A stretch of DNA of 64,000 nucleotides from contig CM046851.1 in NCBI GenBank assembly GCA_025618425.1, positions 1,903,885-1,967,884 of the forward strand, given 5' to 3'. Shown here piece by piece: positions 11,148 to 22,512 of the stretch. The notes below the pieces were generated by a model that searched no databases, was not told where the DNA came from, and was given only the letters and a program-made list of their open reading frames with translations. A program made the position numbers and the translations under genes. Source of the DNA: Heliocidaris tuberculata (Eukaryota > Echinodermata > Echinoidea > Camarodonta > Echinometridae). Positions within the stretch are counted from its first letter, which is position 1; every line of letters begins with the position of its first letter.

Positions 11148-11444
11148 CTAACTGATACGACTGGCTTAATACGTCAAACATGATATCATCCGTATTGCAG
11201 TTGCTAGCAACATTCAACGTCACAACAGGCGTGCTGATATCCAGATCGCTCTGCGAGACGGTGACGTCATAATTCTCCTCATTCACGAAAATAACGTAGC
11301 AGACGGTATCCCGGACAGCCACGCTCAACGTGACATTCTCCGAGTGACGATCTCGGTTATCCGGATTGAAAGCGTAGAAGGAGACTACATACGGGTCAGG
11401 AGAGGTTGTGAGTGCTTTGCTGGCATAAATATCACAAGATCCAT
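11148..11444 (-). CDS. Exon 25: EC9/EC10 junction (large diverged exon)
   Basis: Residues about 952-1051; at 297 nt it is the longest coding exon. It reads GSCDIYASKALTTSPDPYVV, continues through HSENVTLSVAVRDTVCYVIF, and ends near DIMFDVLSQSYQL. The linker position has RDTVCYVIF instead of DxNDNAPxF, so calcium binding is probably lost there. The acceptor is AAATCTAG. The donor GTGATC is weak at positions +4 to +6, but it is the one that fits exon 26 in phase. Confidence 0.85.
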
Positions 11445-11828
11445 CTAGATTTGAAATAACAGAGAAAAAGCAGAAAACCCATTAACTGGAAAAAAGCTAT
11501 TCACCTATTGAATGTCAGCAACAAAAAAAAAAAAAAAATATGAGATCATTTTCTCATTTTCTTTGAAACCGGGGGCTCTCCTGACTTTTATCTTTAATTC
11601 TAAGGTGAGAGGTATTTCAGTCGCCTAACAAATCTATATTACAAAGTCAAAGAGTCATTGGTCAACGTTTCACCAGAGAAGGCGCGAAGGGGGTGGGGGT
11701 GGGAGAGCAAACACATTAATCCTAAGGCATATGATACACAGACAACTCTGTTTTTTTTGGGGGGGGGGTGGGGGTGGGGATGAGGGGGGCAACTCCCAGT
11801 GAATCGAAGAATCGTGGATATGACTTAC

Positions 11829-11937
11829 CTTGACCGGTAACAACAAGAAAAGACTCTCCTTCGCTCGTCATTTCGCACTGGATTATGTTCAATGGAGGAA
11901 GATCTTTGTCCGTAGCTTTTACACTTTCAAGAAGAAC
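11829..11937 (-). CDS. Exon 24: cadherin EC9, N-terminal part
   Basis: Residues about 916-952: VLLESVKATDKDLPPLNIIQ, then CEMTSEGESFLVVTGQ. ATDKDLPPLN keeps the DxD loop. Acceptor CCCTATTAG, donor GTAAGTC. Confidence 0.9.
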
Positions 11938-11989
11938 CTAATAGGGATCGACCGACACACACAAAAAAGAACAAATGGAAGGAGATGAA

Positions 11990-12520
11990 TCAGAATAACA
12001 TCAAAACCTCACCTGAAACAAGGAGAGAAGAAAGAACGAAAAGAGGAGGGAAAGAAGAAGAGGAGAAAAATTAAGAAGAGAGAAAAATGAAGTAGAAGAA
12101 GAAGAAGAAGAAGAAGAAGAAGAAGAAGAAGAAGAAGAAGAAGAAGAAGAAGAAGAAGAAGAAGAAGAAGAAGAAGAAAAGGGAAAGAAGCAAGAGGAGA
12201 ACGGAAACAGAAGAGACAGAAAAAAAGAGGAGAAAAAGAGGAAAATGGAGGAGAAGAAGAAGAAGAAGAAGGAGAAGAAAAAGAAGAAGAAGAAAACAAA
12301 AAGGAGAAGAAAGATGAGAAAGGTAACCATGGTAACCGAAAAGAACGGAAAAGAAGCAGAAAGAGGAGTAGGAGAAGAAGAAGAAGAGGAGGAGGAGGAG
12401 GAGGAGGAGGAGGAGAAGAAGAAGAAGAAGAAGAAGAAGAAGAAGAAGAAGAAGAAGAAGAAGAAGAAGAAGAAGAAGAAGAAGAAGAAGAAGAAGAAAA
12501 AGAAGAATATAGATAACACA
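11990..12520. repeat. Homopurine GAA/GGA tract
   Basis: About 500 bp that is almost entirely purine on the plus strand, with two long pure (GAA)n blocks and a (GGA)n block. Sited in the intron between exons 24 and 23. Confidence 0.97.
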
Positions 12521-12689
12521 AATAAAGACGACGTTGCAAGGAAACGAGAAAAGGAGACAGAAAGGAGGAATACAAAAACGACGCTATAGAGCAATCATGA
12601 CCAATCACTTTATGAAGAAAATGGAGAATGAGAAAAAGATAAAAGAGAAGAGCAAATTTATGTTTGATAATCTATATTTTATCAGGACG

Positions 12690-12905
12690 ACTATCTTCCG
12701 GACGGTTACCCCCGAACAACTACCGGTAGGACAATTAGTTCACGGACAATTACATCTTGAAATTTACCCCAATGGCAACTACAGTTAGTTGCCCAGGTGG
12801 TAGTTTTTTAGGGAGAACGCTCCTTAGTTCCTTAGGGTAATTGTCCTAATTCGGGTATTTTCGGGGGGTAGTTGTCCGGGATGATAGACCAGGGGGTAGT
12901 TGACA
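12690..12905. repeat. Repeat with GGACAATTA / TAGTTGTCC motifs
   Basis: ACAACTACCGGTAGGACAAT at the left, GGTAATTGTCCTAATTCGGG and GGGGTAGTTGTCCGGGATGA at the right, in inverted relation. Fragments of the same motif recur at 19,165-19,240 and 47,530. Confidence 0.5.
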
Positions 12906-13070
12906 AAGGCTAGAATGATTATACAGTAAAATTCATGTACAGATCAACGTCATGAGCCGGCAATTTCTCTTCCGTGTTCATTGCTCAAATTATAGATTCT
13001 ATAAAATTACATTCCAATTGGCAATAATCAACTTTGTCTCTCGCATTTTGAAAGCGATGATAATACTCAC

Positions 13071-13211
13071 AGGCGGATCAGCGAGCTCGTCCTCTTGTCG
13101 TAGTAAGGAGATCGATGTGTCTTCGAAAATGGGTTCCTCGTCATTGACATCCAGTACGGTCACGTTGATTGTGATGTTATTTGAGAGTGGTGGTTGCCCA
13201 CTGTCCTCTGC
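13071..13211 (-). CDS. Exon 23: EC8/EC9 linker
   Basis: Residues about 869-915: AEDSGQPPLSNNITINVTVL, then DVNDEEPIFEDTSISLLRQE and DELADPP. The linker DVNDEEPIF keeps the calcium-binding DVND. Acceptor TGTAATTTAG, donor GTGAGT. Confidence 0.94.
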
Positions 13212-13224
13212 CTAAATTACACAT

Positions 13225-13730
13225 AAGGTGATCAGTTATAAGTAATATTAATAGATAAGTTAGATTTATAGAGAAAGATATATCATTAGTACGGAGTATT
13301 TTATATACGTATTGTATCATATGAGTAGTATTAATGTATTCGGTACTGTACAATTTTGTCGTTTGGACTTAGTATTTTTTTTACAGAGTGATCATATATA
13401 TTCCGTGCATACATGTAGTTTACATGTCCATATGTAGTTTAAATTTGACATTTTCTTAGATTTGAAATGTTACCACCATGCTATCTATATTCAATTTAAA
13501 GCGCATTGATATTCCTCTGGTCATGAAATGAGTTTTATAAGACCGAATTATCAATAGGTTGCCATCAGTGGCGCAAATCCATTTTGAAATTCGAGATCGC
13601 TTTACTGTTAAGAACCAAAAGGACATAAAGTCATATTATTTAGCCTCTTCTGGCTCTCACCAAACATTCATTTTTTGAAGTATAATTAATTTTACAGTTT
13701 CTTTCCCTAAACCTCTGAAGACTAACTGCT
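13225..13730. other. Intron sequence, nothing recognised
   Basis: AT-rich sequence upstream of exon 23 without repeats or coding potential that I can name. Confidence 0.5.
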
Positions 13731-13732
13731 AT

Positions 13733-13812
<80 letters not shown>

Positions 13813-13816
13813 TTTG

Positions 13817-13852
<36 letters not shown>

Positions 13853-13962
13853 GTGATATTGACATTAATATTAATATTAACATTAATATTAATATTAATA
13901 TTAATAATAATTTATAATTGATAATAATAATAATAATAATAATAACAATAACATTAATAACA
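13733..13962. repeat. AAT and TTAATA microsatellite
   Basis: Long (AAT)n followed by (TTAATA)n and a second (AAT)n. Confidence 0.97.
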
Positions 13963-14103
13963 GTGGGTTCTTGCATAGCGCACTTGTCTGTCAAACTTAA
14001 CACTCCTGAGTCCTGACGCTCTACATGCTGGCTTTAGCATGGCTGCTCTTACGGCGCTCTAGCATTTATGATGGCATATCTATAGGTGGAATTTGCAATG
14101 ATC

Positions 14104-14345
14104 AGTGGCGTAGCTACTGGGGGCACCGCCCCAATCGAATGGCAGAAGAAAAAAAAAGAAGGAAAAAGAGAAAAAGAGAAAAGGAGAGAGAAAGAAATGG
14201 AAAAGGGAAAAGGAAGAGAAAAAAAGGATGCTAGGAACCCTTCCCGCATCCTCCGCCTAATCAGTGAACTCATAATGTCGCATTTCATTTTCGAGTATTA
14301 AAGACCGGTGAGTTCCCTCCCCCCCCCCCCATGACGTCAGTGCCC
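14104..14345. repeat. GTGGCGTAGCTACTGGGGGC-type repeat with purine tract
   Basis: Starts CAGTGGCGTAGCTACTGGGG, continues as an A/G-rich tract and ends in a poly-C run. Same style as the ends of the 6,270-7,295 element. Confidence 0.45.
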
Positions 14346-14823
14346 CCTCCATTGCTCTCCATTGCTAGACTCAAGCTTCCGAACCAACATTAGCAACACT
14401 TACTTATGTTTAAGAAGCATCAATTATATCTGAAATTAGTACGTTAGAACGTCATAAAGGAGAGAAAATATGCACAATACGAAGATTGACTTCCATGATG
14501 AGAGAAAGAAGTAAAAGGGAAAGTAGGCGAACGAGAGTGGCACTTTGTTAGTGTTCATATACGGAATTGCGTGAATACCTCATTGCAGACAGTAGGGAAC
14601 ATGGTAAATTACAAAAATGGCCAAGAGTGAATTAATGGTTATCATAAAATGTAAATATTTGAATAGCAATGTTATAATCTCATTGAATAAAGATTAAAAG
14701 CTTTGCATAGTTTTTTAAAACTCATAAATGGATGTAAACGTCTGAGCATTACCAGGGAGTGCAATTAAATGTCTTTAGTTTGACGAATGGCAATCTTGAT
14801 TTCTTGTAACACAGATAACTTAC

Positions 14824-14918
14824 GATGATAATGAATGTGTAATGGTCTTCTGTTTCTCGGTCCAATGCACCACTAACTTTGATCTCGCCAGTCGATGGTT
14901 CAACAGTGAATGGGGCAC
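14824..14918 (-). CDS. Exon 22: cadherin EC8, C-terminal part
   Basis: Residues about 837-868: GAPFTVEPSTGEIKVSGALD, then RETEDHYTFIII. It contains the FTVEPSTGEIKV and LDRETEDHYTF motifs of EC domains. Acceptor CTCCCATAG, donor GTAAGTT. Confidence 0.94.
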
Positions 14919-15203
14919 CTATGGGAGAACAAAATCAGACAGGGATGCAGTATTTGAATAGATGCATATTTTATTCAATATTACCAATAAATTGTCACAC
15001 TTTCTTCGTTTTTTTTTTTTTTTTGCATGCCATCTCCTGGGAAATTTGTTTAAACTAAAAAAAACAAACTTTTTACTTTACTTTTCTTTGAATATTTGGA
15101 ATCATTTAAAAAGAGAAACGTACCGAACTTTCACCAGTCGTTGTGGATCATACCATCATCAAACATTTCCAAAAGATTGTGGGGTGGAACGGTTTAGGCT
15201 TTG

Positions 15204-15208
15204 CTCTC

Positions 15209-15257
<49 letters not shown>

Positions 15258-15440
15258 GCCCTCAATCTTATGAGTCTCCAATCTCTTTCCATCTCCTTGT
15301 CCTTTTTTCTCACTCTTTTTCCCCCTCTCTTCTCCTGTATTATCTCCTTCTGCTATTTTAGTTTTTTTTATCATCTTTCCCCCAGTAGCTCCTTTTCATG
15401 CCCCCACTCTCTCGCTTTATCTCTTTCTCAATGTATCATT
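15204..15440. repeat. CT microsatellite and pyrimidine-rich stretch
   Basis: (CT)n at 15,204-15,256 followed by about 180 bp of C/T-rich sequence. In the intron between exons 22 and 21. Confidence 0.9.
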
Positions 15441-15657
15441 TTTTTAATGTAAAACTAATCGTAGAATTAAAATATAGCTATAAAGTTATCATATGTATTA
15501 CTTGAAACTATGCACTTGAGTAATATTCATGTTTAACTCTATAAAAGTATTTTATAATGTTTATAATTTAGGTATTCATTCTTTGTTTGGCTGTTATTGC
15601 ATCTAGGTTATATGAATATCAAAACCTTCACTTCACTTCATCATGAAAAGCACCTAC

Positions 15658-15832
15658 CAGTGGTTGTGTCAAACGAATACGTGACCTCGTCCTCGCCGTC
15701 ATCATCGGCGTCCTCTGCTAAGACTGTGCAGATCACATGATCGTCTTCGGCGTCTTCGGGGACTTCGATGGTCGAACACGCTGTCGTGAACATGGGGGCG
15801 TTGTCATTGACATCAGTAATCGTTACTGCGAC
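15658..15832 (-). CDS. Exon 21: EC7/EC8 linker and EC8 start
   Basis: Residues about 779-837: VAVTITDVNDNAPMFTTACS, then TIEVPEDAEDDHVICTVLAE and DADDDGEDEVTYSFDTTTG. It has a perfect DVNDNAP linker, the VPED base and a strongly acidic DADDDGEDE loop. Acceptor GTTCAAAAG, donor GTAGGT. Confidence 0.95.
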
Positions 15833-16089
15833 CTTTTGAACGACGAGGAGAATAAGGTGTCGAAAATTTGCAGCAGATTTTGTTAAGGATGAGCAGGATA
15901 TAAACTATGCACAGCAGAGATGGTGAGTAAAAGGGTAAAGGGAAATAATGGAGTCGAGTAATCGATGGGTCTCACTGAATAAGCCAGTTCGTAATTACAA
16001 TGTGCGCATGTGCAGATAAAGGTCATTTGTACCGAATACAACTGACCTTTATAAGCTATCATTTTTACGCACCACGATGCGCACACCAG

Positions 16090-16229
16090 GGGAGCGTTTC
16101 ATGAAAGGAAGTTGTCGGATATTTTGTCCGACAACCTACTGTTATAAGCTACTGAAATCCTTGCATCTGATTGGCTGAGAGCAAATTTGTCGGATAAAAT
16201 ATCTGACAAGTCCTTTCATGAAACGCCAC
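16090..16229. mobile_element. MITE, related family, copy 2
   Basis: Ends GCGTTTCATGAAAGGA and TCCTTTCATGAAACGC. The inner palindrome differs from copy 1 (TTGTCGGATATTTTGTCCGACAA) but the centre TGCATCTGATTGGCTGAGAG is shared. Confidence 0.8.
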
Positions 16230-16552
16230 CCATTTGATTTTACTCATGGTTTTACTCATAGGTTTAACTTGTTAAACAAGCAGCGCGTCCAACGAAACAG
16301 ACGCGCGTGCGCGTACAAATGGGGGGGGGGGGGGGGGGGTCATTTCAGGGTTATTTGTACCATGAATTACGAATCACGAACTGGCTTATGCGACGTGGGG
16401 GGGGGGGAGGGGGCATTATATTCGGCTGTAAGATAGGAAATAGGTATCATAAAAGTGTTTCCATGGATACAGCACTAACATGAAATGCCAGAGAGGTCGT
16501 GGAGCCATTTGCCTATATTATAATCATGAATATATAATTCTACCAATCTTAC

Positions 16553-16651
16553 CGTTGTTAATGTTGCAAATTTCCCATCAGATGCTCTGATCACTAGTGT
16601 GTATTCCTTCATATCTTCATAATCAAATGGTCCATTTGCAAACACCATTCC
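16553..16651 (-). CDS. Exon 20: cadherin EC7, C-terminal part
   Basis: Residues about 746-778: GMVFANGPFDYEDMKEYTLV, then IRASDGKFATLTT. FDYED and YTLVIRASDG are typical of strands E-F. Acceptor TTTTTTTTCAG, donor GTAAG. Phase 0 on both sides. Confidence 0.94.
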
Positions 16652-16659
16652 CTGAAAAA

Positions 16660-17270
16660 AAAAACAACCCAATGATATCTAAATAATCGGACTGAAGAAA
16701 ATGATGAACAATTTCCAAATATCTATCCATTAACTGTTAGTAATTATGTATTTGGTCAGTAACGAGATATCTGATATCTATTTAATTATCTATATAGTTT
16801 TGATAAAAGCAGATACACATAAAGAATTACTAAATAACTTAAAGTTCGAAAAAAGTCAGATAAATGATTTTTTTAAAAGATAGTAAGCCTTAAATCTGTG
16901 AGATATCAAACACAAATTGGCAAATTTGTGATTTCTTTTTCAAGCAGCTTTCCATTTTGTTTTGTTAGATTCGTATCACAAAATCCCCTTTAGTCCAAAG
17001 ACAGTATTTTGCCATACCATACATCTTATATTGAACATACATGTATGTACTAAATTCCCTATGAAATTCTCTATGAAACTGATTTACCTCTTCATCAAAA
17101 ATCAAGAAGAGGGATATTTTTAGATTTCGTCGTGCACAATAAATGAAGCGTTGCTTTTGGCAAAATAGGAGTCTTCTTTCTTAAAGAAGAACCAATAATT
17201 TGTGTGCGATGCCCTCAATTTGATTTTAACTAGTCATTCATTATTTGGAGGTGTTTTTTTTTTTTTTTTA
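16660..17270. other. Intron sequence, nothing recognised
   Basis: AT-rich intron between exons 20 and 19. Confidence 0.5.
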
Positions 17271-17334
17271 CTAGAGCCCCCATGTACCTAAACTGCAATC
17301 CACTAAAGAAAAAGCAATTTTCGGCACTGATAAC

Positions 17335-17455
17335 CCCCCCCCCCCTCCCCCCTTTTTTTTTTTGCTTGTCAGAGAATTATAGAGGAAAACTTGTAAATCC
17401 CCCCCCCCCCTCTCCCCTCTCTCCCCCCTTTTGCCGCTACGGTCCAGATACGCCA
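17335..17455. repeat. Poly-C/T stretch ending GATACGCCACTGC
   Basis: CCCCCCC blocks, TTTTTTTTTGCTTGTCAGAG and GTCCAGATACGCCACTGC. The TTTTTTTGCTTGTCAGA piece also occurs at 4,909-4,930, so this is a repeat-family fragment. Confidence 0.45.
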
Positions 17456-17550
17456 CTGCTGCAATTTCAATGTACTTTTAGGTTTAGGCTCTGAAAAAAA
17501 ATATACTTCAGATTCAATGATTTAAAGATTTCCTCAAGAAATATGAATAC

Positions 17551-17646
17551 CGTCTCCTCGTCAACGGAGAATTTGTCGTCATCAGGAGTCTCGAGCATGT
17601 ATACGATCTCGGCATTGTCGCCTTCGTCGATGTCAGTGGCCTCAAT
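17551..17646 (-). CDS. Exon 19: cadherin EC7, N-terminal part
   Basis: Residues about 714-745: IEATDIDEGDNAEIVYMLET, then PDDDKFSVDEET. ATDIDEGDNAEIVY is a standard DxD-Gly-Asn calcium loop. Acceptor GATATAG, donor GTATTC. Confidence 0.94.
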
Positions 17647-18113
17647 CTATATCAAAGATGATAAACATAAAAACATTTATGTTCTGCGTTCTTTAGTTCT
17701 ATGACACATTCAAAAGGTGTCTGAACCACAGACATCGAAACCATCACAGGTAAATAGACGGATATGTCACAGAACTAATTCCTAATGATTTAAACCATCA
17801 AGAAAGAGCTTGTTCAGCAGTTATAAGGAAAGGTTTTTGCATGCCTTATTCATGATAATTATTATGGCTATCAAATTATCTATGCCAAAAATTACTTTCC
17901 TGAAAAAAGGCGTTTGAATAGTTAAAAATTCCGTCGAGCAGTCATTTTTGCTTGTTTACGTAAAGTGTTAAATCCATTCTCTCCGAAAATAATATCAACT
18001 GTAACATGTGTTTTGTAGACATAACCATACATAATTCGATGTTCCCTCTTCTGTGTTTGTAAATGTGATCATAGGTGTGTGAACAATTGAAGACTGGTAC
18101 AACATTATAGATC

Positions 18114-18260
18114 AGGGCCCTGTTTCATAAAACTTGTTATAAATAACAACTTGCAATAACTGATATAAACTACTAGAATCCTTGCATCTGATTGGCTTAG
18201 AGCAAATTTGCTATAGAACTTTGGCAGTTGTTGATAACAAGTTTTATGAAACAGGGCCCA
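18114..18260. mobile_element. MITE, TTTCATAAAACTTGTTAT family, copy 3
   Basis: Ends GGGCCCTGTTTCATAAAACT and AGTTTTATGAAACAGGGCCC are perfect inverted repeats. Centre GCATCTGATTGGCTTAGAGC. Confidence 0.85.
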
Positions 18261-18516
18261 GGTGGTATGAACCCACAATACTATATCGAATAATAAATTG
18301 GTAGAATGAACTGTTGCATCGTTTTACCAGATCAAGAATATGGGCATCCCTTTTATGTTTTGTACTAAACGAGACATAGAAACTTGGCTTCAGAAACAAC
18401 TTTCAGAAAATCATAGCCTATCCTGCAAAATACTTGAATCCAATCAAACAAGATGTAAAAGCTACTACATGCACTGACTAAAAAAAAAGAAGAAGAAAAT
18501 AAGGGGGGTCGATTAC

Positions 18517-18636
18517 TTCTATTGTTGCATTCGTTGTGTTTTCTGGCAAGGACAACTCGAAAGGACCTAGTTCCCTGAATTCTGGGGCGTTATCATTGAT
18601 GTCAATCAGTGTGATATTCACCAGGCATTCGTCTTC
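18517..18636 (-). CDS. Exon 18: EC6/EC7 linker
   Basis: Residues about 674-713: EDECLVNITLIDINDNAPEF, then RELGPFELSLPENTTNATIE. It has the perfect DINDNAPEF linker and LPEN start of an EC repeat. Acceptor ATTACAG, donor GTAATC. Phase 0 on both sides. Confidence 0.95.
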
Positions 18637-18876
18637 CTGTAATAAAATAAGAACATGAAGCATGATAGAGTTAGAGTGAGAGACAAAGGGGATGGGGGGG
18701 GGGGGGGGATCTGCACCAGATATTTTGGAGAGATTCGGTGAGAGAAAATATATGATTCTTTCGAGTTGTTGATGAAGCTGCATCAATACAAATTTGCGTT
18801 CTTGTTTTTCTTATAGGAAGTAGTATTGAAGGGACAAGAGTTATAAAAATGAACATTGACTAGATCTAAAGCTTAC

Positions 18877-18964
18877 ATAGATTCCATCTGTGACAGTCAC
18901 GATTAGGTTGTACGTTGTAATCCCCTCGTCACGGTCTAGGCTTCCATTCGTAGTAATCTCACCT
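18877..18964 (-). CDS. Exon 17: cadherin EC6, C-terminal part
   Basis: Residues about 644-673: GEITTNGSLDRDEGITTYNL, then IVTVTDGIY. LDRDE is a textbook calcium motif. The acceptor TTTTCTTAG was chosen over one two bases further in because only it keeps the frame with exon 16. Donor GTAAGC. Confidence 0.92.
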
Positions 18965-19139
18965 CTAAGAAAACAAAAAGAAAGAAAAAGGAAATGAAAA
19001 GAAGAAGAAGAAAAGAAAGAAAAAAATAAATAAAGAAGAAGAAGAAGAAGAATATAAAAGATTTATGTTATTCTTCTTTCAACATTCTAAATTTTAGACA
19101 ATTACCCCTACCCGGGATATGTTCAATGTAATTGTAAGG

Positions 19140-20400
19140 CTATAAGCCCCCTCCCCTTAAAAATATTAGATTGGGGTAGTTGCTGAGTTGAAAGTGTTCT
19201 AAAGGGGCACTTTTGCTTGGGGTAGTTGTCCGGGTGTGGTAAGTTTCGGCAGGGGCAGCGGAGCGTCTTTCAAAGTGGGGGGGGGGGGGGACACCAACAA
19301 AAAAGGGCACTTTTTGGAAAAAAAGGGGCACCTACCTACAAAGGGTGAAAAGAAGGCGGAAAATACCACTTTGATAAATTAGTATATTGATATACTATCG
19401 AAGATCATTTTCGACACATTACTGTTTCTATCTTAACATGGTTCCAGATAAAAACTATTCTCGCATTTTGTGTGATGGTCTGATTATTCATTTGCGAGCG
19501 AGCTATGGTATTTGATTATACACAGCGATTTCCCTAATATGATAAGAGGATTATATAATAAATGCCAGCGAGCGTAGCGAGTGAGCTTTGGAAAAAGTTT
19601 AGAAATTCCTTTTTTTTTCCTCATTCCTTTTATAATTTAGGGGCAATAATTAATATTGTATAATCTAGGGCATTGTGCCCCTCTTGTCACCTACTCCACT
19701 GCCTCACTTTGTGCTGATATCAGTAGGGGAATCTACTACATGTATCAATATGAAGCCTCCCTGATTATTTGGAGCTAGATATATGGCTCTTTTGTGGACT
19801 TTAGGGCACAGTTTGTAAGCGACATTGGGATATATAGGTAAAAAGGGGCACTCGGTGTCAAAAGACAAAAGGGGCACTTATCAAAGGGGAAAATTATACC
19901 ATTAGAAAGGAAAAGGGGCACTGATCAGAAGTAAAAGGGGGCACTTAAAAAGGTGAACTTATCAGGGGTGAAAAAGGGCACTTATCAGAAGGAAAAATTG
20001 CACGATTAGAATGGAAAATGGGCACTAATCAGACGAAAACAGGGTCACTCATCGGATTTCAAAAGGGGCACTCATGTATGAGATTAAAAGGGCCACTCAT
20101 CAGAAGGTGAAAAGGGCACTTATTAGAAAGAAGAAGGGGCATTTATACAAAGAAAAATTGGCACTGATCACAGGTGAAAAGGGGCATTTATTAGAAGGGA
20201 AAATTGCACTATTAGAACGGAAAATGGGCACAAATCATACGAAAACGGGCACTTATCGGATTTCAAAAGGGGCACTCATGTATGAGGTTAAACTTATTAG
20301 AAAGAAAAAAAAGGCACTATAAGAAGAAAGAGGGGCACTTATCAGCCATGAAAAGGGGCACTTTTGGGGTACTTGAAAAAGTGGGGGGGGGGAGCACTGT
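19140..20400. repeat. Degenerate AAAAGGGGCACTTATCAGAAG minisatellite
   Basis: From about 19,840 to 20,370 a 20-bp unit (AAAAGGGGCACTNATCAGAA) is repeated some 25 times with heavy variation. Scattered copies lie from 19,140. Open frames here are a by-product. Confidence 0.85.
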
Positions 20401-20584
20401 GGTTTGCATTCTGATCTTGTTTGTAACACACGGACCCCCTCCCCCCCCCAAAAAAAAAAGAAGAAAAAAAGAAAAAATCTCAATACAATGGGTGGGTGGG
20501 GGCCGGGGAATGGTCTTACGACGTGGTTGAAATGTAAGAGAGCTAAGGGATACAAGTGGGGGGGGGGGGGGGCTATGTGGGAGC

Positions 20585-20780
20585 TGTAGGTGTATATTGG
20601 TCTCCTGGGTATGTCACCGGACTTCAGATCACAAGGTACGGGGTTAAAATCCCTGCCACAGCACTATAGGCATCCTTCGGCAAGGCACATCAATCTATTT
20701 GCAACACTCTACCCATAAGCAGTAAATGAGTAAAGGCAGGCAGAAATTCCTTGAAGCCTTTGCTTCAGTGCCTTCATCAG
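20585..20780 (+). mobile_element. tRNA-derived SINE
   Basis: A tRNA-like head (GGTATGTCACCGGACTTCAG... then ACGGGGTTAAAATCCCTGCC, an A-box/B-box pair) is followed by CCTTCGGCAAGGCACATCAA, a block typical of invertebrate SINEs. Not a functional tRNA gene. Confidence 0.65.
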
Positions 20781-20836
20781 AGCAGTTGGGCTAAAGCCGG
20801 GGTAGTATTGTACGGTATTGCAAACTGAGAACTTAC

Positions 20837-20916
20837 GTTCCTGGATCTATTTTGAAAGGAACATCAGTCTCCTTGATAAAATATTGAAGAGCAGCATCAA
20901 TGTCAATATCATCGGC
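20837..20916 (-). CDS. Exon 16: cadherin EC6, N-terminal part
   Basis: Residues about 618-644: ADDIDIDAALQYFIKETDVP, then FKIDPGT. ADDIDIDAALQYF matches the AxDxDxGxNxxxxY motif. It ends with a split codon that completes the PGTGEI turn in exon 17. Acceptor CTGCATAG, donor GTAAGTT. Confidence 0.9.
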
Positions 20917-21254
20917 CTATGCAGAGAAGATTTATAAAGAAAATAAAATATTCCATTAATTACAAGAATTTATTATTATCTACAATTATTGGTGGTGTGT
21001 CCTAGAATCTAAAAATAACAACAAACAAACACTGATAAGATTAATTTTCTTCTTGTGACCCTTGTGTTTTAAACTGTGAGGAAGGGAGGGGTGGGGGTGA
21101 GAAGAACTGGATCCTTAAAAAAAAAGCATTACATTTAAATTCATTTCTCAACGTGAACTTGTACCTCACGACAATGGGGACATGATTTCAGAGGCGCAAG
21201 AGCTATATTGTATTGTTTTTTCTATAATACTTCCCGGAAAATTGTAAGGGATAC

Positions 21255-21381
21255 CTGAACAGTGAGAACCGGGAAATCAATTGGTACTTCTTCCTCGATG
21301 ACTTTCATCACGTCTTCGGCGAACATCGGTGGGTACTCGTTGACATCGACTACGTCGATGATCACTGAAGTGATGCTTGAC
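21255..21381 (-). CDS. Exon 15: EC5/EC6 linker
   Basis: Residues about 575-617: SSITSVIIDVVDVNEYPPMF, then AEDVMKVIEEEVPIDFPVLT. The linker DVNEYPPMF is a near-standard calcium linker, and EEE gives the XEX base of EC6. Acceptor TTGTCTAG, donor GTATCC. Confidence 0.93.
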
Positions 21382-21774
21382 CTAGACAATAGATTTAATA
21401 TCAAGACAAATACAATTAGCCAATCCTGCAAGCGGGAGGGGGCTCGGTGTCTCCTTACTCCTACGTGGACAGAATTCCTAATTTCAAAAGAGGTGTCATT
21501 TCATGCCGCGTCACTTTTTCCAATATGTTCTTAGCTTTTTTCAGTCTTAACAAGAGGTTTATGAAAATCAGAGGTATATTTACTGAGTAACTGGAGTTTT
21601 TGAAACGTTATTAGCCCTACAACGGAGAATTTTGGTGTTTTGTATACAAACAATAAAGAAAATAAATAAAGTCCTTTCGGCTTTATTACATTATCAAATG
21701 ATTCGCAAAAGAAAGATAACAATTTATTATTGTTCTTGTTGCTTAAAAAAAAAAAAACGCACACACGTTGGTCT

Positions 21775-21935
21775 TATTATGCCAACACAATTTATTTAAT
21801 GTACGATAAAAGAACAATGTAGATAAAATTCCTTGCTCAAAGACATAAGTGCCGTGCAGGAAATCTAACCCATGATCTTCGCTTTTCCAATCAGGTGTTT
21901 AAACCACTCGACTACGAAACCTCTCTTATTAAAGC
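21775..21935 (-). mobile_element. tRNA-derived SINE
   Basis: Minus strand has GTAGTCGAGTGGTTTAAACA (A-box), ATCATGGGTTAGATTTCCTG (B-box) and GCACTTATGTCTTTGAGCAA, the same body block as the SINE at 20.6 kb. Confidence 0.6.
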
Positions 21936-22295
21936 GATATTCCATATCCGCGGGCGGCGATCGGTCGGTCGGGAGGGGGGGGGGGTGTATTTATTTTTTA
22001 CCGTGTTGAATTAACGCTTGATGAATAAGTAATTGTTGTTCTCGAATACCCTCTCATTCAAATGGTCTATAGCGACGCTCCTGGCTGGATAACAACCGTC
22101 TATACAATCAGAAGGAAGAACCGCATGGACACGACTTTATGCGTTCAATCTACAGCGTACCTATATTATGACCATCTTTCATCAACCGTTTCGATGACGA
22201 GTACGAATGCTTTCATCGACTCGGTCTATACAACCCGAAGGAACTACCCAAATGGACGCCTTACAGGGATGCATTCACTTATAGCCCGTTGCACT

Positions 22296-22505
22296 CCATG
22301 CGTCATTTGCCTGACATAGGGCTGCGTCAGTGATTGTTGCACGGTCTTTGACGAGCCATGGTGACATTGTATGAAGAAAAAAAAAAACAATCGGTGCAAA
22401 TGAACAGTGCAGACATTGTGTTGAATTACAAGGTATGGGTCATTTACCGACACAGGCTTCATGAGCTCAGGTAATATAAATAATTTATGGTGTGCAACAG
22501 GCATT
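22296..22505. repeat. Intron duplication flanking exon 14, copy 1
   Basis: Shares GCGTCATTTGC.TGACATAGG, GGTCTTTGACGAGC, AAATGAACAGTG and CAGGCTT...AGGTAAT, in the same order, with 22,921-23,440. Confidence 0.75.
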
Positions 22506-22512
22506 ATCTTAC

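Noticed and set aside
12001..12608. Long Ser/Phe/Pro or Lys/Glu-rich open frames
   Set aside because: They are translations of the GAA/GGA purine tract in three frames.
20074..20322. Lys-rich open frame of 82 residues
   Set aside because: It is translated minisatellite (GGGGCACTTATCAGAAG units) without a gene context.
20585..20655. tRNA gene
   Set aside because: A/B boxes are present but no cloverleaf with a paired acceptor stem. The downstream body matches a SINE.
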